Source of the DNA: Anaerostipes sp.
GTDB taxonomy: Bacteria > Bacillota > Clostridia > Lachnospirales > Lachnospiraceae
DNA length: 64,000 nt
Reading direction: 5' to 3'
NCBI RefSeq assembly: GCF_018381315.1
Contig: NZ_JAGZSD010000002.1
Coordinates: 1-64,000 of the forward strand
The notes beneath the pieces are model-generated. The model was not told the origin of the DNA, ran no database searches, and worked only from the letters and a program-made list of their open reading frames with translations. Within the stretch, counting starts at the first letter, position 1, and each line of letters starts with the position of its first letter. The position numbers and the translations under genes were made by a program. Shown piece by piece: positions 57,103 to 64,000 of the stretch.

Positions 57103-58456
57103 ATTCCAGAGCTTTTGCTATTTCGTAAAGCTTCATTCCATTGGACCCCTTTACAAGGACCGTATCATGCTCCTTTAAAAATTCCTTCAGAAATGATATC
57201 AGTTCTTCGTTGGAGGCAAACCACCGGGTTCTCAGTGAAGGATTCCCTCTCAGAGCTGCTTCTGCGTATTCTTTGGAGAGCGTACCAGTAATATAAAGAT
57301 CAGTGACCTTTACGGATCCAAGGTATTCTCCCACTTCCTTATGATATCGGGGAGAATCCGGGCCCAGTTCCAGCATATCAGACAGTACGGCTATTTTTCT
57401 GCCGCTGTCCTGATAGTCAGATAATATTTTGAGTCCGGCTTTCATAGAATCTGGACTGGCATTGTAGGCATCGTCAATGATCGTATAGCCGTTTTGCTTT
57501 ATAATGTTCTGCCGCTGTCCTGAAAAGGTTGAAAGCTGCTTTTTGATGACGTCCATCGGCACATCATAGGCAAGGCCTAAAGCAATAGCGGCAAGAGCAT
57601 TGGATACATTGTGATCTCCAAGGGCATTTAATACGACAGGTTCCCTTGTTTCCCCATAAACAAAGGTGAAATGCGTTTGGCCCCCGATTTCCTCAGCCTG
57701 GTCAGCACGGTAAGTACAGTCTTTGGCAAAACCAAAAAACTCATATGGATGTGTTACATAATCAATGTGTTTTCGGATCATATCGTTATCACCGTTCAGA
57801 TATATTACACCGTTTTTTGGCAGGCCGTTTTGTATATCCAGTTTTTCACGGCAGATATTGTCACGGCTGCCCATCTGTTTAATGTGTGAGACACCCACAT
57901 TGGTGACTACTGCCGCATTGGGATGGATCATCTCTCCAAGAATTGTAATCTGTCCGGGTTCGCTCATCCCCATCTCCAGCACACCGATCTCGTCCTCTGA
58001 GGTGAGACGGTCCAGAGTTAAGGGCACGCCTACCTGGCTGTTCTGGTTCCCGATGGTCTCAAACACACGGTATTTTCCTTTCAGGACATGGGCGATCATT
58101 TCACGGGTCGTAGTCTTTCCTACACTTCCGGTGACACCGATGATGGGCAGTTTCATTTTGTTTCTATAATAGGCTGTGATCTGCTGCATGGCTTTCAGGG
58201 TATCCGGTACTCTGATAAACGGATGCGGTCCTTCTGCACGGTCATGTTCCTGTGTCAGAGCAGCTCCTCCGTCCTTCAGGGCACTGTCGATAAATTTGTG
58301 GGCATTCACCCGTTCACCGATGATCGGTACAAACAATGTATGAGGACCCACTGCTCTGGAGTCTGTGCTTATGCGTTCTATTGGCATAGAAGGGTCGCCG
58401 CACAAAAGAGTGCCGCCGGTTGCGGTTAAAATATCCTGTATGGTCATATGTTCCAT
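57101..58456 (-). CDS. murF: UDP-N-acetylmuramoyl-tripeptide--D-alanyl-D-alanine ligase MurF
   Basis: MurF adds D-Ala-D-Ala to the peptidoglycan precursor in the cytoplasm. The 451-residue protein has the N-terminal MurF substrate domain, the ATP loop GVTGSVGKTTTREM (near residue 107), the EMGMSEPGQI and NALGDHNVSNALAA motifs and the C-terminal DDAYNASPDSMKAGL. Length is normal. It is monocistronic here and divergent from the gerM-dnaE operon. Confidence 0.97.
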   Translation of the reverse strand: MEHMTIQDILTATGGTLLCGDPSMPIERISTDSRAVGPHTLFVPIIGERVNAHKFIDSALKDGGAALTQEHDRAEGPHPFIRVPDTLKAMQQITAYYRNKMKLPIIGVTGSVGKTTTREMIAHVLKGKYRVFETIGNQNSQVGVPLTLDRLTSEDEIGVLEMGMSEPGQITILGEMIHPNAAVVTNVGVSHIKQMGSRDNICREKLDIQNGLPKNGVIYLNGDNDMIRKHIDYVTHPYEFFGFAKDCTYRADQAEEIGGQTHFTFVYGETREPVVLNALGDHNVSNALAAIALGLAYDVPMDVIKKQLSTFSGQRQNIIKQNGYTIIDDAYNASPDSMKAGLKILSDYQDSGRKIAVLSDMLELGPDSPRYHKEVGEYLGSVKVTDLYITGTLSKEYAEAALRGNPSLRTRWFASNEELISFLKEFLKEHDTVLVKGSNGMKLYEIAKALE

Positions 58457-58572
58457 AATCTTACTCCTTTATCTTCTTATCTTTTCTTTAGCATTATAGC
58501 ACAGGAAATGGTTTTGTGGTAAAATCTAAATATCTGTATATAGTTGTTCGATAAATCAAAGGAGGACACATT

Positions 58573-59124
58573 ATGAGAAGGAAAAAACTGATATTTGCCG
58601 GAATGTTTGCTGTGGCCGCGGCAGCAGGGCTGGCCGGATGCAGTCATAATAATACAAAACAGGAAACTGAAAAAACAACAGAAAAGACAACTGAGAAGAA
58701 GCAGACGAAAGGGAAAAAAGCTTCAGAAGCATCAACCGAGGCTGAAAAGCCGGATGTGAAAGAGTGCATCATCTACGCACCGGATGACAACGTGGAAACA
58801 CTGATTAACGGAAAGGTGAAGATCCGGGATGTGACGGCACAGAAGCTTCTGAAAGAAATGATCAAGATGGGGACTCTGGAGGAGGGGACTAAGATCAATT
58901 CGTTCCAGATCAGGAAACAAATAGCTTATATTGATTTTAATAAGGCATTTGAGAAGACACTGCGTAAAATGGGCAGCTCCGGTGAGGGACTGACAGTCCA
59001 GGCGGTGACAAAGACCATCTGCGATAATTTAGGAACAAAGGCTATGAAGTTTACAGTAGAAGGAAAAGTTTTGGAGACCGGGCATAATATTTACGATGAG
59101 CCGCTGAGACCGGGCGAAGAATAA
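58573..59124 (+). CDS. GerMN-domain lipoprotein
   Basis: The 183-residue protein has a lipobox (GLAGC, Cys near residue 23), a Thr/Lys/Glu-rich linker, and a GerMN domain (KECIIYAPDDNVETLI to LRKMGSSGEGLTVQAVTKTICDN). GerMN domains occur in sporulation/germination protein GerM and in other surface lipoproteins. It precedes dnaE by 18 bases, so it is likely cotranscribed with it. Confidence 0.82.
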   Translation: MRRKKLIFAGMFAVAAAAGLAGCSHNNTKQETEKTTEKTTEKKQTKGKKASEASTEAEKPDVKECIIYAPDDNVETLINGKVKIRDVTAQKLLKEMIKMGTLEEGTKINSFQIRKQIAYIDFNKAFEKTLRKMGSSGEGLTVQAVTKTICDNLGTKAMKFTVEGKVLETGHNIYDEPLRPGEE

Positions 59125-59142
59125 GTACAGGAGAGAAAGTCC

Positions 59143-62100
59143 ATGAGTTTTACACACTTACATGTTCATACAGAATACAGTTTGCTGGATGGATCCAGTA
59201 AGATTGACGAGCTTGTGCATCAGACCAAAGAGCTGGGGATGGACAGCATCGCCATTACAGATCATGGCGCCATGTATGGTGTTATTGATTTTTATAAAGC
59301 TGCCAAAGCAGAAGGCATAAAGCCTATTATCGGATGTGAGATCTATGTGACGGCAGGATCCAGATTTGAAAAAGACGGACGGCAGGGCAGCAATCATTAT
59401 TTTCACCTGGTTCTTTTGGCTGAAAATGATTTAGGATATCATAATCTGATGAAGATTGTATCCAGAGGATTTACGGAAGGATTTTATTATAAGCCGAGAG
59501 TGGACTATGAAGTGCTGCAGACATACAGTGAGGGAATCATTGCACTGAGCGCCTGTCTGGGAGGAGAAATTCCCACTTATATCAGGGAAGGAAACTATGA
59601 AAAGGCCAAAGAAACGGCTCTCAGGCTGGAGAAGATTTTTGGAAAAGGGAACTTTTTTCTGGAACTTCAGGACCACGGAATCAGCGAGCAGACAACGGTA
59701 AATTCAGCTTTGCTGAAGATGTCAAAAGAAACAGGCATCGAGCTGGTGGCTACCAATGACCTTCACTATACATTTGCAGAGGATGTGGAGCCCCATGATA
59801 TTCTTTTGTGCATTCAGACCGGAAAAAAAGTGGCTGATGAGGACAGGATGAGATATGAAGGCGGGCAGTATTACCTTAAATCTCCTGAGGAGATGGAACG
59901 TCTCTTTCCGTATGCCAGAGAAGCTTTGGAGAATACAGGAAAGATTGCAGAGAGGTGCAACGTAGAGATTATCTTCGGCGAACAGAAAGTACCAAAGTTT
60001 GATGTACCGGAAGGCTTTACATCCACTTCATATTTAAGAAAGCTCTGCGACGAAGGCATCAGCCGGCGCTACAAGGATGTGTCGGAGGAACTCAGAAGCC
60101 GTATGGAGTTTGAACTGGACACGATTGAGAATATGGGATATGTGGATTATTTCCTGATTGTATGGGATTTTATCCGGTATGCCAAAGAGAACGGGATTGC
60201 CGTGGGGCCCGGGCGTGGATCGGCAGCGGGAAGTATTGTATCTTACTGTCTTGAGATCACGGATATTGAACCTACCAAGTACCAGCTTCTGTTCGAGAGA
60301 TTCCTGAATCCGGAGCGGGTATCCATGCCGGATATTGATATTGATTTCTGTTATGAGCGCAGGCAGGAAGTAATTGATTATGTCGTGGAGAAGTACGGAA
60401 AAGACAAGGTGGTCCAGATCATAACCTTCGGAACGATGGCGGCGAGGGCTGTCATCCGTGATGTGGGAAGAGTTCTGGATATTCCTTATGCTAAAGTGGA
60501 CGGCATCGCAAAGATGATTCCCAATGAGCTGAATATCACCATTGAAACGGCATTGAAAAAAAGTCCCGACTTGAAGAAGGCATATGCGGAAGATGAAGAA
60601 ACGAAATATCTGGTCGACATGTCTAAGCGGCTGGAAGGTCTGCCGAGGCACGCGTCCATGCACGCCGCAGGTGTAGTTATCGGCAAGGATTCCATTGATG
60701 AATTTGTGCCTTTGGCAAAAGGCACAGATGAGGCGATAACGACACAGTTTACCATGACCACAATCGAAGAACTTGGACTGCTCAAAATGGACTTTCTGGG
60801 ACTTCGGACCTTGACCGTCATACAGGACGCAGTGCATCTGATTGAAAAGAGAGAGGGAAAACCGTTTCATATTAACCAGATTGATACGGAAGATGCAAAA
60901 GTATATGAGATGATCGGCCAGGGGCGGACTGAGGGTGTGTTCCAGCTGGAAAGCGGCGGAATGAAATCTTTCATGAAGGAACTGAAGCCGGAGAGCCTGG
61001 AGGAGATTATCGCGGGGATTTCTCTTTACCGTCCGGGACCTATGGACTTTATCCCGAGATATGTAAAGGGAAAAGTAGATAAAGAGAGTATCCGCTATGA
61101 CTGTCCGCAGCTGGAAAAGATCTTAAAGCCCACATATGGATGTATCGTATACCAGGAACAGGTTATGCAGATTGTTATGGAACTGGCAGGATATACCCTC
61201 GGGCGAAGTGATCTTGTCCGCAGAGCCATGTCTAAGAAAAAGGGCGATGTCATGGTGAAGGAGCGGAAGAATTTTGTTTACGGAAACGAGGAAGAAGGAA
61301 TTCCCGGATGCATCAAAAACGGGATTGATGAAAAGCTGGCAAACCATATCTGGGATGAGATGCTGGATTTCGCCAAGTATGCCTTTAATAAATCCCATGC
61401 GGCGGCCTATGCGGTTGTCTCCTACCAGACTGCCTATCTGAAGTGCTACTATCAGAAAGAATTTATGGCTGCATTACTGACATCTGTTTTGGGAAATACT
61501 AATAAAGTATCAGAATATATTTATGCCTGCCGGAAAATGGGAATCAAGATACTGCCTCCGGATATCAACAAGGGCGAAGGTGCTTTCTCTGTGGATGACG
61601 GGTGTATCCGTTACGGACTCAGTGCCATCAAGAGCCTTGGAAAGCCTGTCATAGAAGAGATATTAAGAGAAAGATCCGAGCATGGTCCTTTTAAAAGCCT
61701 GAAAGATCTGGTGGAACGGCTTTCCAGCAAAGAAATGAACAAGCGCACAGTGGAAAGTTTAATCAAATCCGGGGCACTGGACGGGCTGGGACGCACAAGG
61801 AAGCAGCAGATGTTTGTCTATGCAAGCATCCTTGAAAGTATCCAAAAAGAACGGAAACACGAGATTTCCGGACAGATGAGCCTGTTAGACTTTCTGTCTG
61901 AAGACCAGCAGGAGAGCTTTGAGATAAAGTATCCGGATGTGGGAGAATATGATAAAGAGCAGAGGCTGGCCATGGAAAAAGAGGTGCTGGGAATCTATGT
62001 AAGCGGACATCCTCTGGAAGATGATGTGGAGATACTGGAAAAGCTCACAACAGCCAGTACAGCGGATTTTGCCGCAGAAGAGGATACAGGGCAGCCGGTA

Positions 62101-62604
62101 CTAAAAGATAAGCAGACCTGCATCATCGGCGGCATTATCAGTGATATGAATGTAAAGCTTACGAGAAATAACCAAAATATGGCATTCTTGACCGTTGAAG
62201 ATCTGATGGGGACTGTGGAGGTCATTGTATTTCCGAGAGAATTTAACAATTACCAGCACCTTTTGAAGGAGGATGCCAAAATTTTTGTAAAAGGCAATAC
62301 TTCTATTTCTGAGGAAGAGAGCAAAATGGTCTGCAGCCAGATCAGCACATTTGATGATCTGGCCCAGGAAATCTGGGTGCAGTTTGATGATAAGGACCGG
62401 TTTTTCGCTGAACAGGAGAAATTTTATGAGATGCTGAAGCCCTACAGGGGCAGCAATCCTGTCATCGTCTACTGCCGCAAGGAGAGAGCAGTAAACAGGC
62501 TTGATCGGGCTTTCGCAGTAAGCAGTGAGGATGAACTTATTTATGCACTTGGAGAACGATATGGAAAAGGAAATATCAGGATAAAGAAAACAGGCTTAAA
62601 ATAA
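59143..62604 (+). CDS. dnaE: DNA polymerase III alpha subunit DnaE
   Basis: The 1153-residue protein has the PHP domain (HLHVHTEYSLLDGSSKI at residues 4-20), the palm with catalytic PDIDIDF (near residue 405), GPGRGSAAGS, the fingers (GRTEGVFQLESGGMKSF, YRPGPMDFIPRYV), the tandem HhH region and a C-terminal OB domain (GTVEVIVFPREFNNY). Low-GC Gram-positives also have PolC; DnaE then extends primers and helps on the lagging strand. Length fits the long DnaE1 type. Confidence 0.97.
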   Translation: MSFTHLHVHTEYSLLDGSSKIDELVHQTKELGMDSIAITDHGAMYGVIDFYKAAKAEGIKPIIGCEIYVTAGSRFEKDGRQGSNHYFHLVLLAENDLGYHNLMKIVSRGFTEGFYYKPRVDYEVLQTYSEGIIALSACLGGEIPTYIREGNYEKAKETALRLEKIFGKGNFFLELQDHGISEQTTVNSALLKMSKETGIELVATNDLHYTFAEDVEPHDILLCIQTGKKVADEDRMRYEGGQYYLKSPEEMERLFPYAREALENTGKIAERCNVEIIFGEQKVPKFDVPEGFTSTSYLRKLCDEGISRRYKDVSEELRSRMEFELDTIENMGYVDYFLIVWDFIRYAKENGIAVGPGRGSAAGSIVSYCLEITDIEPTKYQLLFERFLNPERVSMPDIDIDFCYERRQEVIDYVVEKYGKDKVVQIITFGTMAARAVIRDVGRVLDIPYAKVDGIAKMIPNELNITIETALKKSPDLKKAYAEDEETKYLVDMSKRLEGLPRHASMHAAGVVIGKDSIDEFVPLAKGTDEAITTQFTMTTIEELGLLKMDFLGLRTLTVIQDAVHLIEKREGKPFHINQIDTEDAKVYEMIGQGRTEGVFQLESGGMKSFMKELKPESLEEIIAGISLYRPGPMDFIPRYVKGKVDKESIRYDCPQLEKILKPTYGCIVYQEQVMQIVMELAGYTLGRSDLVRRAMSKKKGDVMVKERKNFVYGNEEEGIPGCIKNGIDEKLANHIWDEMLDFAKYAFNKSHAAAYAVVSYQTAYLKCYYQKEFMAALLTSVLGNTNKVSEYIYACRKMGIKILPPDINKGEGAFSVDDGCIRYGLSAIKSLGKPVIEEILRERSEHGPFKSLKDLVERLSSKEMNKRTVESLIKSGALDGLGRTRKQQMFVYASILESIQKERKHEISGQMSLLDFLSEDQQESFEIKYPDVGEYDKEQRLAMEKEVLGIYVSGHPLEDDVEILEKLTTASTADFAAEEDTGQPVLKDKQTCIIGGIISDMNVKLTRNNQNMAFLTVEDLMGTVEVIVFPREFNNYQHLLKEDAKIFVKGNTSISEEESKMVCSQISTFDDLAQEIWVQFDDKDRFFAEQEKFYEMLKPYRGSNPVIVYCRKERAVNRLDRAFAVSSEDELIYALGERYGKGNIRIKKTGLK

Positions 62605-62685
62605 TTATATTGAAAATGTTTAACAAATGAATTAAAATGAGTCTAACAAAATATAATTTTATGCTATTATTTGGAGGATTTTAAC

Positions 62686-63675
62686 ATGGGAACACCGAAA
62701 GTAAGAACTATTGGAGTACTGACCAGCGGAGGAGATGCACCTGCAATGAACGCTGCCACAAGAGCAGTCGTCAGAGTAGGTTTGGAACGCGGTTTAAATG
62801 TAAAAGGTATCAGAAAAGGATATAATGGGTTATTGAACGAGGATATCATTGATCTGACTTCAAGACACACTGCAGATAGTATTTCACGGGGAGGCACTAT
62901 TTTATTTACTGCCCGCTGTGATGAGTTTAAGACACCGGAAGGACAGAAAAGAGGCGCTGAGGTATGCCGGGAACAGGGAATCGACGGGCTGGTTGTTATC
63001 GGCGGAGACGGTTCTTTCCAGGGAGCGCAGAAACTTGCTGAACTTGGAATCAATACCATCGGAATTCCGGGAACCATCGACCTTGACATCGCATGTACTG
63101 AGTACACCATCGGCTTTGACACAGCAGTCAATACAGCCATGGAAGCCATTGACAAGATCAGAGATACATCTACATCCCACGAACGGTGCAGCATCGTAGA
63201 GGTAATGGGACGGGGAGCCGGTTATATTGCACTGTGGTGCGGAATGGCAACCGGAGCAGAAGATATCTTGATTCCGGAAAGCTTTGATGGCAATATGCCG
63301 AAACTGGAACAGCAGATCATTGAACATCTGCTCAGAAACAGGGCATTAGGAAAAACCCATCATATGATCATCAATGCAGAAGGTGTCGGACATTCCTACG
63401 GTATGGCTAAGAGAATTGAAGCAGCGACCGGAATTGAGACAAGAGCTACGATTTTAGGCCATATGCAGCGAGGCGGAAGCCCTACAGCAAAGGACAGGGT
63501 ATATGCTTCTATGATGGGAGCCTATGCAGTTGATCTTTTATGCGCAGGAAAGAGCAACCGTATCGTCGGATACCAGAACGGAAAATTCATGGACATCGAT
63601 ATGGACGAGGGTCTGTCAATGGAAAAGCATGTGGATGACTATCAATTACAGATTGCCCATTTACTTGGAAAATAA
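62686..63675 (+). CDS. pfkA: ATP-dependent 6-phosphofructokinase
   Basis: The protein (329 residues from ATG 62686 after GGAGGATT) has GVLTSGGDAPAMNAATRAVV at the N-terminus, GGDGSFQGAQKL (Gly after GGD fits ATP rather than PPi use), and the substrate motif GIPGTIDLDIACTEYTIGFDT, where the usual TIDND is TIDLD. MGRGAGYIALW and HMQRGGSPTAKDR are also present. It catalyses the committed step of glycolysis. The pair dnaE-pfkA is typical of Clostridia. Confidence 0.96.
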   Translation: MGTPKVRTIGVLTSGGDAPAMNAATRAVVRVGLERGLNVKGIRKGYNGLLNEDIIDLTSRHTADSISRGGTILFTARCDEFKTPEGQKRGAEVCREQGIDGLVVIGGDGSFQGAQKLAELGINTIGIPGTIDLDIACTEYTIGFDTAVNTAMEAIDKIRDTSTSHERCSIVEVMGRGAGYIALWCGMATGAEDILIPESFDGNMPKLEQQIIEHLLRNRALGKTHHMIINAEGVGHSYGMAKRIEAATGIETRATILGHMQRGGSPTAKDRVYASMMGAYAVDLLCAGKSNRIVGYQNGKFMDIDMDEGLSMEKHVDDYQLQIAHLLGK

Positions 63676-63687
63676 AAAGATTTTATG

Positions 63688-63718
63688 GAAAAAGCGATCT
63701 TTTAAAGATGGCTTTTTC
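63688..63718 (+). terminator. Probable terminator after pfkA
   Basis: GAAAAAGC and GCTTTTTC flank an inner ATCTTT/AAAGAT stem, with T's in the right arm, 12 bases after the pfkA stop. The following gene may use its own promoter or readthrough. Confidence 0.65.
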
Positions 63719-63743
63719 TGTATATAAGGAGAAATGAAAGGGA

Positions 63744-64000
63744 ATGAAAAAGATTAAGCCGGTCCATATTATTTTATTTGGATTCTTATTTGTCATACTG
63801 ATTGGGTCTGTTTTGCTGACATTGCCGATTGCGTCAAAGAGCGGCCAAGCCACGCCGTATATCAATGCACTGTTTACATCCACGACTTCGGTATGTGTTA
63901 CCGGTCTGGTGGTGGAGACAACGATGACCTACTGGAGTACATTCGGGCAGCTGGTGATCCTGGTGCTGATACAGCTTGGAGGGCTGGGTGTTATAACATT
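63744..64000 (+). CDS. Potassium uptake protein TrkH/KtrB family (truncated by window end)
   Basis: The 85 visible residues start MKKIKPVHIILFGFLFVIL, a first membrane helix, followed by the K+ channel-like P-loop region with TSTTSVCVTGLVV, the typical selectivity-filter stretch (TSVCVTGL), and the second helix QLVILVLIQLGGLGVIT. This is the KtrB/TrkH K+ transporter membrane subunit. The gene runs past the window; the partner KtrA/TrkA is not visible. Confidence 0.9.
   Translation, partial: MKKIKPVHIILFGFLFVILIGSVLLTLPIASKSGQATPYINALFTSTTSVCVTGLVVETTMTYWSTFGQLVILVLIQLGGLGVIT

Noticed and set aside
60034..60870. 278-codon open frame antisense to dnaE
   Set aside because: It lies wholly opposite the conserved DnaE core, has no ribosome binding site, and its composition is that of a shadow frame.
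1..64000. CRISPR array or rRNA genes
   Set aside because: No regularly spaced repeat-spacer pattern and no rRNA sequence were seen; the only multi-copy short repeats are the operators, late promoter boxes, integrase sites and tape-measure repeats already listed.

Overview
The window looks like a chromosome segment of a strictly anaerobic, low-to-moderate G+C Clostridia, most likely family Lachnospiraceae. The evidence is the gene content and order: the block uvrC-hprK-ROK glucokinase-murB-rapZ-whiA-Crh/HPr, the pair dnaE-pfkA, the [FeFe]-hydrogenase maturase gene hydG beside a TM1266-type regulator, strong AGGAGG ribosome binding sites, and Gram-positive surface proteins with a sortase signal. 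The genus cannot be settled from the sequence alone.

Layout. 1-11.4 kb: end of an unknown gene; a thiC operon under a TPP riboswitch that also carries a sodium-symporter gene; a co-directional run of patatin, unknown protein, VanR/VanS-like pair and Mn-pyrophosphatase; and an opposing hydrogenase-regulator/hydG/Nudix operon with a structured leader. 11.4-21.4 kb: queF, secreted protein and lipoprotein genes, uvrC, a small inverted-repeat element, then the hprK-to-crh housekeeping operon ending in tRNA-Thr(CGU). 21.3-25.3 kb: a very small integrated element in that tRNA, bounded by 45-bp direct repeats, with tyrosine integrase, a Rep_trans/MobT-type initiator-relaxase and regulators.

26.6-42.3 kb is the most remarkable part: a complete contractile-tail and lysis module in the order of Bacillus PBSX xkd genes (sheath, tube, chaperone, tape measure, LysM, hub, baseplate, fibre, holin, amidase) with no terminase, portal, capsid or integrase. 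I read it as an R-type tailocin (phage-tail-like bacteriocin). It has an ImmA-type protease and Xre repressor, a three-copy operator over the early promoter, a sigma-region-4-like late regulator, two copies of a non-standard late promoter with a terminator between them, a classic A_AAA_AAC -1 frameshift site at the end of the XkdN-like gene, and an intrinsic terminator inside the tail operon before the tape measure.

42.3-64 kb: zinc-ribbon membrane protein, glutamate decarboxylase, Ig-like secreted protein and lipoprotein; a visibly G+C-richer patch (46.2-50.7 kb) with a LytTR/GHKL two-component pair and a BspA-like leucine-rich-repeat wall protein; an OmpR/kinase pair translationally linked to a second sodium symporter; a purine-type permease with a metallo-beta-lactamase-fold hydrolase; murF; and gerMN lipoprotein-dnaE-pfkA-trkH, the last cut by the window end.

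How the parts work together: HprK and a Crh-like HPr variant (Ser46 kept, His15 replaced by Glu) sit in one operon and suggest a regulatory branch of carbon catabolite control. The tailocin has its own layered switch: repressor and protease, early genes, late activator, tail genes, lysis. All functions are inferred from sequence motifs and gene order read by eye; no database search was possible.
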